Position numbers and translations under genes: made by a program
Notes under the pieces: model-generated
Seen by the model: only the letters and a program-made list of their open reading frames with translations
Told to the model about the DNA's origin: nothing
The model's database searches: none
Shown here: piece by piece, positions 7,978 to 15,615 of the stretch
Layout of the letters: each line of letters opens with the position of its first letter
How positions within the stretch are numbered: position 1 is the first letter of the stretch
Source of the DNA: AEGEAN-183 sp964342745
GTDB taxonomy: Bacteria; Pseudomonadota; Gammaproteobacteria; Magnimaribacterales; Magnimaribacteraceae
Direction: 5' to 3'
NCBI GenBank assembly: GCA_964342745.1
Contig: CAYFFW010000022.1
Coordinates: forward strand, 1 to 23,976
DNA: 23,976 nucleotides

Positions 7978-8355
7978 ATGGCAAAAGGAAAAAAATCAAA
8001 TAAAAGAAAGGTAAGTGAAGGCATTGCTCATATTCATGCTTCATTTAACAATACTTTAATTAACGTTACTGACAAGCAAGGAAATACTCTTGCTTGGTCA
8101 AGCGCAGGAGGTCAAGGATTTAGAGGGTCTAGAAAAAGTACACCTTTTGCAGCTCAAAAAGCAGCAGAAGTTGTTGGAGAAAAAATAAGACTAAATGGAA
8201 TAGACAGTTTAGAAATTGAAGTAAGAGGCCCTGGTTCTGGAAGAGAATCTGCTATTAGAGGATTAAATTCAATGGGTTTTAGGATAACTAAGATTACTGA
8301 TGTTACTCCCATCCCTCATAATGGTTGTAGGCCCCCAAAAAGGAGAAGAGTTTAA
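7978..8355 (+). CDS. rpsK: 30S ribosomal protein S11
   Basis: S11 lies on the 30S platform at the mRNA exit side. The 125-residue protein shows EGIAHIHASFNNTLINVTDKQGN, GGQGFRGSRKSTPFAAQ, RGPGSGRESAIRGL and the C-terminal NGCRPPKRRRV. It is 4 residues shorter than E. coli S11, from the N-terminal end. The stop is followed by one base and then the ATG of rpsD. Confidence 0.98.
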   Translation: MAKGKKSNKRKVSEGIAHIHASFNNTLINVTDKQGNTLAWSSAGGQGFRGSRKSTPFAAQKAAEVVGEKIRLNGIDSLEIEVRGPGSGRESAIRGLNSMGFRITKITDVTPIPHNGCRPPKRRRV

Positions 8356-8356
8356 T

Positions 8357-8977
8357 ATGGCTAGATATTTAGGACCAAAAAGTAAACTTTCTCGTAGAGA
8401 AGGAAGAGATCTTCTTTTAAAGAGTGGCATAAGACCTTATGAAGAGAAGTGTCGATCTGAGACTGCACCTGGACTTCATGGAAGGAGAAGAGGAAGGATT
8501 TCTGATTATGGAATTCAGCTTAGAGAAAAACAAAAGGTTAGAAGGTTGTATGGGGTAATGGAAAAACAATTTAGAAATTACTATAAATTAGCAGCTAGAA
8601 AAAAAGGTGTTACTGGAGACAATTTACTACAACTTCTAGAGAGCAGATTAGATAATGTCGTCTATAGACTAGGGTTTGCTTCTACAAGGGCCGAAGCTAG
8701 ACAATTAGTAAGCCATAAAGCTATAAAAGTAAACGAGTCCACAGTTAATGTACCAAGTTACCAATTAATGCCTGGAGACTTAATAAGCCTTAAAGACAAG
8801 GCCAAGAATCAAAAAAGAGTCAAAGAGGCTATAGAAATATCATCTTCTCGAGCAGAGTGTGAGTGGCTAGAAGTGAACAAAATGGATCTTTCAGGAGTTT
8901 TTAGTTCTGCTCCAGAAAGAGAAAACTTAGATTCAGATATAAATGAGAATCTTATAGTAGAACTTTATTCAAAATAA
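8357..8977 (+). CDS. rpsD: 30S ribosomal protein S4
   Basis: S4 nucleates assembly of the 16S 5' domain and affects decoding fidelity with S5. From ATG 8357 it is 206 residues, the E. coli length. An in-frame upstream start inside rpsK (8300) was rejected because the family begins MARYLGPK and AGGAG lies at 8341-8345. An S4 domain is visible at about residues 95-160 (LESRLDNVVYRLGFASTRAEARQLVSHKAIKVN). In E. coli S4 represses its own operon; see the entry on S13 for the missing leader. Confidence 0.98.
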   Translation: MARYLGPKSKLSRREGRDLLLKSGIRPYEEKCRSETAPGLHGRRRGRISDYGIQLREKQKVRRLYGVMEKQFRNYYKLAARKKGVTGDNLLQLLESRLDNVVYRLGFASTRAEARQLVSHKAIKVNESTVNVPSYQLMPGDLISLKDKAKNQKRVKEAIEISSSRAECEWLEVNKMDLSGVFSSAPERENLDSDINENLIVELYSK

Positions 8978-8993
8978 TTTGAAGAGGATTAAT

Positions 8994-9974
8994 ATGACTG
9001 ATAATTACGACATAATAAAAGATTTTCTTGTACCAACCGAAATTTTGGTGGAGGAACAGGGCCCTACTAGATCAAAAATAATTCTTGAACCACTGGAGCA
9101 AGGTTTTGGACATACTTTGGGAAATGCCTTAAGAAGAATAATGCTTTCTTCTATGCCTGGTACAGCAGTGTCGGAAGTAAAAATAGAAGGTGTTCTGCAT
9201 GAGTACAGTACAATTGAAGGAGTTCAGGAAGATGTAATAGATATCTTATTAAATCTTAAAGAGCTTTCAGTAAGATTATTAGAAGCTGAAGAGGCTGAAC
9301 TTAAAATCAAGAAAAAAGCAAAAGGTGCAGTGGTTGCAGGAGATATTGAAACTCCAGCTGGCGTTGAAATAGTTAATCCTGATCATGTCATTGCAACTCT
9401 CACTGATAAAGGCTCCTTAGATATGAGTTTGAAGGTTACGAGAGGCAGAGGATTTGTTCCTGTCAAATCTCTTACAGAAGATGAGGGACAGGAAGTAGGG
9501 CTATTAAGGCTAGATGCAACCTATTCTCCAATTAAAAAGGTATCTTATACAGTAGAAAATGCTAGGGTTGAACAAAGGACTAACCTGGATAGATTGATTG
9601 TAGATATTGATACCGATGGAACTCTGGAAGCAGAGGAGGTACTTAGAATATCCGCAACTATTCTTCAGCATCAACTTTCTGCTTTTGCTGAATTAGGAAG
9701 GCTTGAAGAGGTAATTGAAGAAAAAGAAGAAGCTAAGATCGACCCAGTTATGTTAAGACCAGTTGATGAACTAGAATTAACCGTGAGATCTGCTAATTGC
9801 TTAAAAGCTGAGAATATACATTATATTGGAGATTTGGTTACAAGAATGGAATCAGACCTTCTTAGAACACCAAACCTAGGAAAAAAATCTTTGAATGAAA
9901 TAAAAGAAGTATTAGCTTCTAGGGGTCTTTCGTTGGGACTGGTATTAGAGCATTGGCCTCCTGAAAAAGATTAA
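8994..9974 (+). CDS. rpoA: DNA-directed RNA polymerase subunit alpha
   Basis: The alpha dimer scaffolds RNA polymerase assembly, and its C-terminal domain binds UP elements and activators. The start ATG 8994 has GAAGAGG at 8981-8987; an in-frame TTG at 8979 is less likely. The 326 residues (E. coli 329) comprise the N-terminal domain (EPLEQGFGHTLGNALRRIMLSSMPG, dimerisation) to about residue 230, an acidic linker, and the C-terminal domain (LTVRSANCLKAENIHYIGDL, TPNLGKKSLNEIKEVL), including the Arg of VRSANC that contacts DNA in E. coli. Confidence 0.98.
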   Translation: MTDNYDIIKDFLVPTEILVEEQGPTRSKIILEPLEQGFGHTLGNALRRIMLSSMPGTAVSEVKIEGVLHEYSTIEGVQEDVIDILLNLKELSVRLLEAEEAELKIKKKAKGAVVAGDIETPAGVEIVNPDHVIATLTDKGSLDMSLKVTRGRGFVPVKSLTEDEGQEVGLLRLDATYSPIKKVSYTVENARVEQRTNLDRLIVDIDTDGTLEAEEVLRISATILQHQLSAFAELGRLEEVIEEKEEAKIDPVMLRPVDELELTVRSANCLKAENIHYIGDLVTRMESDLLRTPNLGKKSLNEIKEVLASRGLSLGLVLEHWPPEKD

Positions 9975-9985
9975 GAATATTACTT

Positions 9986-10384
9986 ATGAGACACAAAAAA
10001 AGCGGAAGAAAATTAAATAGGAATAGCTCTCAGAGGACAGCTTTGAAGAGAAGTTTAGCTATTTCTATTATTCTTCATGAGTCTATTAAGACTACTCTTG
10101 CTAAGGCAAAAGAAATTCGAGGATTCTTAGAACCATTAGTAACTCTTGCTAAAGAAAACAATGTATCTAACCAAAGAAAAGCCTTTTCTAAATTAAGAGA
10201 TAAGACTGCTGTAGCCAAGCTTTTTAATGAGATTGGACCTAGGTTTAAGGAAAGACCTGGAGGTTATTTAAGGGTCATAAAAAGGGGATATAGAACTGGA
10301 GATAAGTCTCCTTTAGCTCAAGTTGAATTTATTAAGGAAGAAAACGATATTTCTGACCAAGTAAGTGAAGAAGCTACTGGTTAG
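9986..10384 (+). CDS. rplQ: 50S ribosomal protein L17
   Basis: L17 sits on the solvent side of the 50S subunit near the tunnel exit. The 132-residue product has MRHKKSGRKLNRNSSQRTALKR, then TTLAKAKEIRGFLEPLVTLAK and RPGGYLRVIKRGYRTGD, all family hallmarks. It closes the array. Its last 11 bases (10374-10384) overlap the 3' end of convergent uvrA, so the whole transcript must end inside uvrA sequence. No good Shine-Dalgarno sequence is seen before its ATG. Confidence 0.98.
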   Translation: MRHKKSGRKLNRNSSQRTALKRSLAISIILHESIKTTLAKAKEIRGFLEPLVTLAKENNVSNQRKAFSKLRDKTAVAKLFNEIGPRFKERPGGYLRVIKRGYRTGDKSPLAQVEFIKEENDISDQVSEEATG

Positions 10385-13259
10385 AAATCTTTGACAAATT
10401 TATCTTTTTCTCTGGTTTTAATATCTTTTTAAGATATTTACCAGTATAAGAAGACTTTGATTTCGAAATACTTTCTGGAGAACCTTGTGCAAGTACTTCT
10501 CCTCCTTCAGATCCTCCTTCTGGGCCTAGATCAATTATCCAATCAGAACACTTAATAACCTCCATATTATGTTCTATGACTAAAACTGTATTTCCATTGT
10601 TTCTTAGTTTTTCTAAGACTCTTAATAAAAGCTGTACATCATGAAAGTGCAGTCCGGTAGTAGGCTCATCTAGTATGTAGAGAGTGTGCCCTAAAGAAGA
10701 TTTAGATAGTTCTTTAGCGAGTTTAACTCTTTGAGCTTCACCTCCTGAGAGGGTGGTTGCTTGCTGTCCTAATTTTATATACCCAAGACCTACTTCCATT
10801 AGAGTCTTTAGCTTATTATTTATAGAGGGAACTGCACTAAAGAAATCTAGAGCTACCTCAACAGTCATATCTAATACCTCAAAAATATTTTTTCCTTTAT
10901 ATCTGACATCTAAAGTTTCTCGGTTATATCTTTGACCATTACAAGCATCACATTTTACGTAAACATCAGGCAAGAAATGCATTTCTACTTTTATAAGACC
11001 ATCACCTTGGCAGGTTTCACATCTACCGCCTTTTACGTTAAAACTAAATCTTCCTACTTTATAGCCTCTTGACCTTGACTCTTGAGTTCCAGCAAAAAGC
11101 TCTCTAATAGGTGTAAATAATCCAGTATATGTAGCAGGATTGGAACGAGGAGTTCTTCCTATAGGACTTTGACTTATTTCAATAATTTTATTTATATTTT
11201 CTGAACCCTTAATACTTTCATAAGGTTTAGCATCCATTTTTTCTTTCTTATTTAAAGAGTTTGAAACAGCAGGAAGAAGCGTTTGATTAATTAAAGTTGA
11301 TTTACCAGAACCAGATACTCCTGTTACGCATACAAAAAGACCTAGTGGAAGCTCTAAATTTATATTTTTTAAGTTATGTCCTGAAGCTTTATTCAAGAAA
11401 AGCCAGTCTTTTTGCTTATCTTTTTTATTTGGTTTAATTCTCTTCTTAGGTACTTCTATTTGTTTTTTACCCGAAAGGTAAAGGCCGGTTATGGAAGTAG
11501 TTGATTTAGAGATTTCTTTTGCATTTCCTTCTGCGCAAACTTGACCTCCATTAATTCCTGCCCCTGGTCCAATATCTAGAATGTAATCAGCGAAATGCAT
11601 TGTTTCTTCATCGTGCTCTACAACTATTACTGAGTTTCCTAGATTTCTTAGCTTCTCTAAAGTCTTGAGTAATTTCTTATTATCTCTTTGATGAAGTCCA
11701 ATAGAAGGCTCATCTAAGATGTAGGTAACGCCAACTAAACCAGCTCCTATTTGACTAGCAAGTCTAATTCTTTGTGCTTCTCCTCCACTTAGGCTTTCAG
11801 CACTCCTATCGAGAGTTAGGTAATTCAATCCTACATCAATTAAAAACTCTAACCTCTCTTTAATCTCTTTAATGATTCTATCTGCTATCTCTTTTTTTGT
11901 ACCAGATAGATTTACGTTTGAAAATAAACTAAATGCTTCATCAATTGTTAGATTAGTTATTTCGGGCAAATTACTTTCTTCTATGAATATATTTCTTGCC
12001 TCTTCTCTTAACCTTGTACCTTTGCATTCTTGACAGTTCTTAAGGCTAATCAATTTAGATAAGTCTTCTCTTATAAAACTCGATTCCGTTTCCTTGTATC
12101 TCCTGTTTACATTATTGATTACACCTTCAAAAGGAAAAAATCTTTCTACAAGCCTACCTCTTTTATTTCTCCAACTAAAATCAACTATTTCACCTTCAGT
12201 TCCAAAGAGAATTAATTTTTTTATATTTTTATCTAACTTTGTGAAAGGCTCATCTAAAGAAAAACCGTATTGCCTAGATAAGGATTTTATTAAATGAAAA
12301 TGGTATCTATGATTAGCATCCCAGCCTCTTATAGCACCCTCTCTAAGGCTAAAACTATCCTCATGTATGACTTTTTCTTCATCTACATAAGGTTTTACAC
12401 CAAGACCTTCACATTCTTCGCAAGCACCAGAGGGATTGTTAAAAGTAAAAAGCCTAGGTTCTAACTCAGGAATACTATAACCGCATTCAGAGCAAGCCAT
12501 GAGAGATGAAAAAGTTATCTCTGAATCTTTTTCAATATCTAGAAGTTTAATAACTCCTTCACCAATATTTAGCCCTTGATCTACAGATTCCGACAATCTT
12601 AATTTAAAATCATCATCATTGGATTTAATTGGAATTTGTAATCTATCTATAACTGCCTCTATAGAGTGCTTTTTATTTTTATTTAGTTTTGGAGTATCGT
12701 CTATATCAACAATAATTTTATTAACTCTCACCCTGATAAATCCAAGGGCTTTTAATTCTTCAAAAACATGTAAATGTTCACCTTTTTGCTGTGTAATAAG
12801 CGGTGCTAATAATATGACTTTACGGCCTTCGTAATTCTTAGAAATTTGGTCTCCTATTTGTTCAATGCTTTGACCTTCCAAAGATGTCTTATGAGAAGGG
12901 CATTTTGGGGTTCCAGCTCGTGCAAAGAGTAGCCTTAAATAATCATATATTTCAGTTACTGTTCCAACAGTTGATCTTGGGTTATGAGAAGTTGATTTTT
13001 GTTCAATAGATATGGCAGGAGATAAACCTTCTATATGATCTACATCAGGTTTCTCCATAATAGATAAAAAATTTCTAGCATAAGAAGAAAGGGATTCAAC
13101 GTATCTTCTCTGTCCTTCTGCGTAAAGAGTATCAAAAGCTAAAGAGGATTTACCAGATCCAGATAGGCCTGTAATTACAACAAGCTTATCTCTAGGAATA
13201 TTAACATCTATGTTTCTTAGATTATGTTGTCTTGCACCTTTAACTTTAATGTGTTTCAT
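10374..13259 (-). CDS. uvrA: Excinuclease ABC subunit A
   Basis: UvrA is the damage-sensing ATPase of nucleotide excision repair and loads UvrB. The 961-residue protein has two ABC modules. Walker A motifs are GLSGSGKSS (31-39) and GVSGSGKST (647-655); signature motifs LSGGEAQ at 490-496 and 837-843; Walker B ILDEP at 514-518 and 862-866. Zinc modules use C256, C259, C280, C283 and C747, C750, C770, C773. KSTSHNPRSTVGT and RTPRSNPATYTG match the family. It is about 20 residues longer than E. coli UvrA (940), with a lysine-rich tail. The ATG has no obvious Shine-Dalgarno sequence. It is divergent from ssb. Confidence 0.98.
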   Translation of the reverse strand: MKHIKVKGARQHNLRNIDVNIPRDKLVVITGLSGSGKSSLAFDTLYAEGQRRYVESLSSYARNFLSIMEKPDVDHIEGLSPAISIEQKSTSHNPRSTVGTVTEIYDYLRLLFARAGTPKCPSHKTSLEGQSIEQIGDQISKNYEGRKVILLAPLITQQKGEHLHVFEELKALGFIRVRVNKIIVDIDDTPKLNKNKKHSIEAVIDRLQIPIKSNDDDFKLRLSESVDQGLNIGEGVIKLLDIEKDSEITFSSLMACSECGYSIPELEPRLFTFNNPSGACEECEGLGVKPYVDEEKVIHEDSFSLREGAIRGWDANHRYHFHLIKSLSRQYGFSLDEPFTKLDKNIKKLILFGTEGEIVDFSWRNKRGRLVERFFPFEGVINNVNRRYKETESSFIREDLSKLISLKNCQECKGTRLREEARNIFIEESNLPEITNLTIDEAFSLFSNVNLSGTKKEIADRIIKEIKERLEFLIDVGLNYLTLDRSAESLSGGEAQRIRLASQIGAGLVGVTYILDEPSIGLHQRDNKKLLKTLEKLRNLGNSVIVVEHDEETMHFADYILDIGPGAGINGGQVCAEGNAKEISKSTTSITGLYLSGKKQIEVPKKRIKPNKKDKQKDWLFLNKASGHNLKNINLELPLGLFVCVTGVSGSGKSTLINQTLLPAVSNSLNKKEKMDAKPYESIKGSENINKIIEISQSPIGRTPRSNPATYTGLFTPIRELFAGTQESRSRGYKVGRFSFNVKGGRCETCQGDGLIKVEMHFLPDVYVKCDACNGQRYNRETLDVRYKGKNIFEVLDMTVEVALDFFSAVPSINNKLKTLMEVGLGYIKLGQQATTLSGGEAQRVKLAKELSKSSLGHTLYILDEPTTGLHFHDVQLLLRVLEKLRNNGNTVLVIEHNMEVIKCSDWIIDLGPEGGSEGGEVLAQGSPESISKSKSSYTGKYLKKILKPEKKINLSKISNQ
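10420..10438. terminator. Weak AT-rich hairpin after rplQ, inside uvrA
   Basis: A perfect 8-base inverted repeat (AATATCTT, loop TTT, AAGATATT) starts 36 bases past the rplQ stop, within the last codons of uvrA. It is the only clear hairpin near the end of the ribosomal array. Its stem is nearly all A/T and no long T tract follows on either strand, so it may be a processing or pausing site rather than an intrinsic terminator. Confidence 0.25.
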
Positions 13260-13272
13260 TTTATGAAAACTT

Positions 13273-13303
13273 TTGAACTGATTAATTAAAAACTGATTAT
13301 AAT
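13273..13303 (+). promoter_or_regulatory. Putative ssb promoter
   Basis: A consensus TATAAT at 13298-13303 lies 45 bases before the ssb ATG. The best -35 is TTGAAC at 13273-13278, with a long 19-base spacer. Transcription would start near 13310, leaving a leader of about 38 bases that carries AAGGA at 13338-13342. Confidence 0.5.
13276..13299 (+). repeat. Direct repeat AACTGATTA x2 in the uvrA-ssb gap
   Basis: Two identical 9-base copies (13276-13284 and 13291-13299) are separated by 6 bases, so they recur every 15 bases. They flank the spacer of the ssb promoter, and the second copy enters the shared -10 palindrome. This could be an operator or chance in AT-rich DNA. Confidence 0.4.
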
Positions 13304-13324
13304 CTCTAAAAGAAAAACTAATAA
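13296..13324 (-). promoter_or_regulatory. Putative uvrA promoter
   Basis: On the minus strand TATAAT (complement of 13296-13301) follows TTATTA (complement of 13319-13324) after 17 bases. The -10 is perfect; the -35 is poor (3 of 6). The -10 belongs to the palindrome GATTATAATC at 13295-13304, which also supplies the ssb -10 on the other strand. No CTG-N10-CAG LexA operator is visible. Confidence 0.4.
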
Positions 13325-13347
13325 CTTAAATTCGACAAAGGATAGTA

Positions 13348-13785
13348 ATGGCAAGAAGCGGAATAAATAAAGTAATCTTAGTTGGTAACTTAGGTCAAGA
13401 CCCAGAAATTAAATACACAGCTGGAGGCGCAGCGGTAACTACCTTGAGCATAGCGACTTCAGATTCTTGGAAAGATAAAGACACCGGTGAAGATCAAGAG
13501 AGAACTGAGTGGCACAGAGTGGTCTTGTGGAGAAGGCTAGCTGAAATTGCTGGAGAGTATTTGAAGAAGGGATCTAAAGTTTATATAGAGGGTCAACTAC
13601 AAACCAGAAAGTGGGAACAAGAAGGTCAAACAAGATACACCACTGAGATAGTAGCTAGAGACATGCAGTTCTTAGATAGCAGAGGTGGAGGCAGTAATTC
13701 GAATCAAGATGATCAAAGGTCAGCTGATGCTTCCAGGCCAGATGTACCTGAAAGTGATATAGATGATGATGACATACCTTTTTAA
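13348..13785 (+). CDS. ssb: Single-stranded DNA-binding protein
   Basis: SSB coats single-stranded DNA in replication, recombination and repair, and recruits partner enzymes through its tail. The 145-residue product has an OB-fold at about residues 5-110 (GINKVILVGNLGQDPE, TEWHRVVLWRRLAEIAGEYL, GSKVYIEGQLQTRKW). A short Gly/Ser/Gln/Asp linker follows, ending in the canonical acidic tip DDDIPF. It is shorter than E. coli SSB (178) only in the linker. AAGGA lies 5 bases before the ATG. It overlaps convergent fabB by 4 bases. Confidence 0.98.
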   Translation: MARSGINKVILVGNLGQDPEIKYTAGGAAVTTLSIATSDSWKDKDTGEDQERTEWHRVVLWRRLAEIAGEYLKKGSKVYIEGQLQTRKWEQEGQTRYTTEIVARDMQFLDSRGGGSNSNQDDQRSADASRPDVPESDIDDDDIPF

Positions 13786-13806
13786 TTTAGTTTTTCAAAA
13801 ATTAAA
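13781..13806. terminator. AT-only inverted repeat at the ssb/fabB junction
   Basis: TTTAATTT (13781-13788) and AAATTAAA (13799-13806) can pair around a 10-base loop, enclosing both stop codons. The stem has no G/C pair and would be weak; it is recorded because similar repeats occur at the other convergent junctions. Confidence 0.2.
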
Positions 13807-14999
13807 CATGCATTAGTTCCACCAAAACCAAAACTATTACTTAAAACTCTATCTACATCAATTTCTTTATTCTTAAGAATAATAGGAGCATCCTTAATCT
13901 TCTCATCTAATTCATCTATATTTGTTGATCCACTTAGAAAACTCTCCTTCAACATAATCAAGCTAAAAATGGCTTCATGAACTCCAGCAGCACCCAAGGA
14001 ATGCCCTGACAAAGATTTAGTTGAACTAATAAAAGGAATTTCATTTTTAAAAAGCCTTTTTATTGCTTCTATTTCAGCTATGTCACCAACCGGTGTGCTA
14101 GTCCCATGAGCGTTGATGTAGTCTATTTTTTTTCTATCGGACATATTCCAAGCTTGTTCCATACATCTATAAGCACCTTCTCCTGAAGGACTTACCATAT
14201 CTTCTCCGTCTGAGGTAGCTCCATATCCTGTTAGTTCAGCATAAATGTGAGCATTCCTTTGAGTAGCATGATCTAGATCTTCAAGGATAATAGCTCCTCC
14301 ACCTCCAGCTATGACAAATCCATCTCGGTCTTTATCGAAAGCTCTAGAAGCTAAGGTAGGTTGGTCATTGTATTTAGTAGACAGTGCTCCCATTGCATCA
14401 AATAAACTAGTCATTCCCCAATGTTCTGCTTCTCCACCTCCAACAATTACTATATCTTGTTTCTTCAATTGGATTTGTTCCATACCAGAACCAATGCAGT
14501 GAGCACTTGTGGAGCAAGCAGAAGAGATAGAAAAGTTAATTCCCTTTATTCCCAAAAAAGTAGAAAGACAGGCTGAGACTGTACTCCCCATAGCCTTGGT
14601 CACCCTATAGGGACCAATTCTTCTTAAACCCTTTGACCTTAAAATATCTGCAGAATCTATTTGATCTTCTGAAGAAGCTCCACCTGATCCCATAATTAAG
14701 CCAGTTCTTTGATTTGAAATTTCTTCTTGAGATAAGCCTGAATCATTTATAGCCTGCATAGCACTTAAGTATGCGTAAGCTGCTGCATCTCCCATGAATC
14801 GGTAGGCTTTTCTATCTATCTCATCTTTAAGATTTATTCCCTTAATACTTCCAGAAATATGACTTCTTAGTCCCATTTCCTTATTCTCTTTATTTAACGA
14901 TATACCTGAAGATAAAGATCTAAGGGATTTAGTTACCTCTTCAATATCATTGCCAATACTCGAGATAATTCCCAAACCAGTAACTACAACTCTTCTCAT
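13782..14999 (-). CDS. fabB: 3-oxoacyl-ACP synthase I (beta-ketoacyl-ACP synthase I)
   Basis: FabB elongates fatty acyl chains on ACP and is the condensing enzyme needed to extend the cis-unsaturated intermediate made by FabA. The 405-residue protein (E. coli 406) has the thiolase fold. The nucleophile is C162 in SISSACSTSAHCIG, with H298 (NAHGTSTPVGD), K328 and H333 (KSLSGHSLGAAG). The SAHCIG and GHSLGAAGVHEAIFSL segments favour FabB over FabF. It follows fabA by 12 bases in the same direction, as in the fabAB pairs of pseudomonads. Its stop overlaps that of ssb. Confidence 0.95.
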   Translation of the reverse strand: MRRVVVTGLGIISSIGNDIEEVTKSLRSLSSGISLNKENKEMGLRSHISGSIKGINLKDEIDRKAYRFMGDAAAYAYLSAMQAINDSGLSQEEISNQRTGLIMGSGGASSEDQIDSADILRSKGLRRIGPYRVTKAMGSTVSACLSTFLGIKGINFSISSACSTSAHCIGSGMEQIQLKKQDIVIVGGGEAEHWGMTSLFDAMGALSTKYNDQPTLASRAFDKDRDGFVIAGGGGAIILEDLDHATQRNAHIYAELTGYGATSDGEDMVSPSGEGAYRCMEQAWNMSDRKKIDYINAHGTSTPVGDIAEIEAIKRLFKNEIPFISSTKSLSGHSLGAAGVHEAIFSLIMLKESFLSGSTNIDELDEKIKDAPIILKNKEIDVDRVLSNSFGFGGTNACLIFEKLN

Positions 15000-15011
15000 T
15001 ACATTTAAGAC

Positions 15012-15533
15012 TTAAAACGCTGAAGTATCTTCAAATAAACCAACTCTGAGACCTTTAGCTGTATATATTGTCCTGCCATCCACAGCCATAATCCCATCTG
15101 CAATTCCTACAGTTAGTTTCTGTTTTAAGATCCTTTTTATGTCTATTTCATAAGTAACTTTTTTTGCAGAGGGAAGAACTTGTCCAGTAAACCTTACCTC
15201 ACCCGATCCTAAGGCCCTACCTTTTCCTGGGTTATCTAGCCAACAAAGAAAAAACCCAACTAATTGCCACATAGCATCAAGCCCCAAACATCCCGGCATA
15301 ACTGGATCTTCTATAAAATGACAGCCAAAGAACCAGAGATCAGGATTAATATCTAATTCTGCTATTATTTTACCTTTGTTAAATTCACCTCCGTTCGAAG
15401 AAATATTCTTTATTCTGTCGAACATCAACATATTAGGTGTAGGTAACCTACCATTACCATCTCCAAAAAGATGACCATGACCACAATCTAAGAGTTCTTG
15501 CTTGTTGTAGCTATTTTTAGCAACAAATACCAT
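15012..15533 (-). CDS. fabA: 3-hydroxydecanoyl-ACP dehydratase/isomerase
   Basis: FabA dehydrates 3-hydroxydecanoyl-ACP and isomerises trans-2- to cis-3-decenoyl-ACP, the entry to anaerobic unsaturated fatty acid synthesis. From ATG 15533 it is 173 residues (E. coli 172). The active-site His72 and Asp86 lie in the GCHFIEDPVMPGCLGLDAMWQ region. NMLMFDRI, ELDINPDLWFF and FTGQVLPSAKKVTYEI match closely. A GTG one codon earlier (15536) is the alternative start; AGGA lies 8 bases before the chosen ATG. No clear promoter could be called in the 82 bases to ispB, so it may be read from ispB. Confidence 0.97.
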   Translation of the reverse strand: MVFVAKNSYNKQELLDCGHGHLFGDGNGRLPTPNMLMFDRIKNISSNGGEFNKGKIIAELDINPDLWFFGCHFIEDPVMPGCLGLDAMWQLVGFFLCWLDNPGKGRALGSGEVRFTGQVLPSAKKVTYEIDIKRILKQKLTVGIADGIMAVDGRTIYTAKGLRVGLFEDTSAF

Positions 15534-15615
15534 CACATGTTTCCTATAATTTCTTTCAAACCTAGTTAATTAGATATTTTATCAGTTTAAAAGAAATAAA
15601 TTTCTTACATTTTTT

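Noticed and set aside
8300..8356. Longer S4 starting inside rpsK
   Set aside because: The family starts at MARYLGPK, encoded from 8357, with AGGAG upstream.
13260..13347. Possible LexA operator between uvrA and ssb
   Set aside because: The two CTG triplets (13278 and 13293) are in direct, not inverted, orientation; no CTG-N10-CAG pattern exists in the gap.
15534..15615. Promoter for fabA
   Set aside because: TAAAAT-like sequences occur but none has an acceptable -35 at 16-18 bases; in such AT-rich DNA I could not call one.
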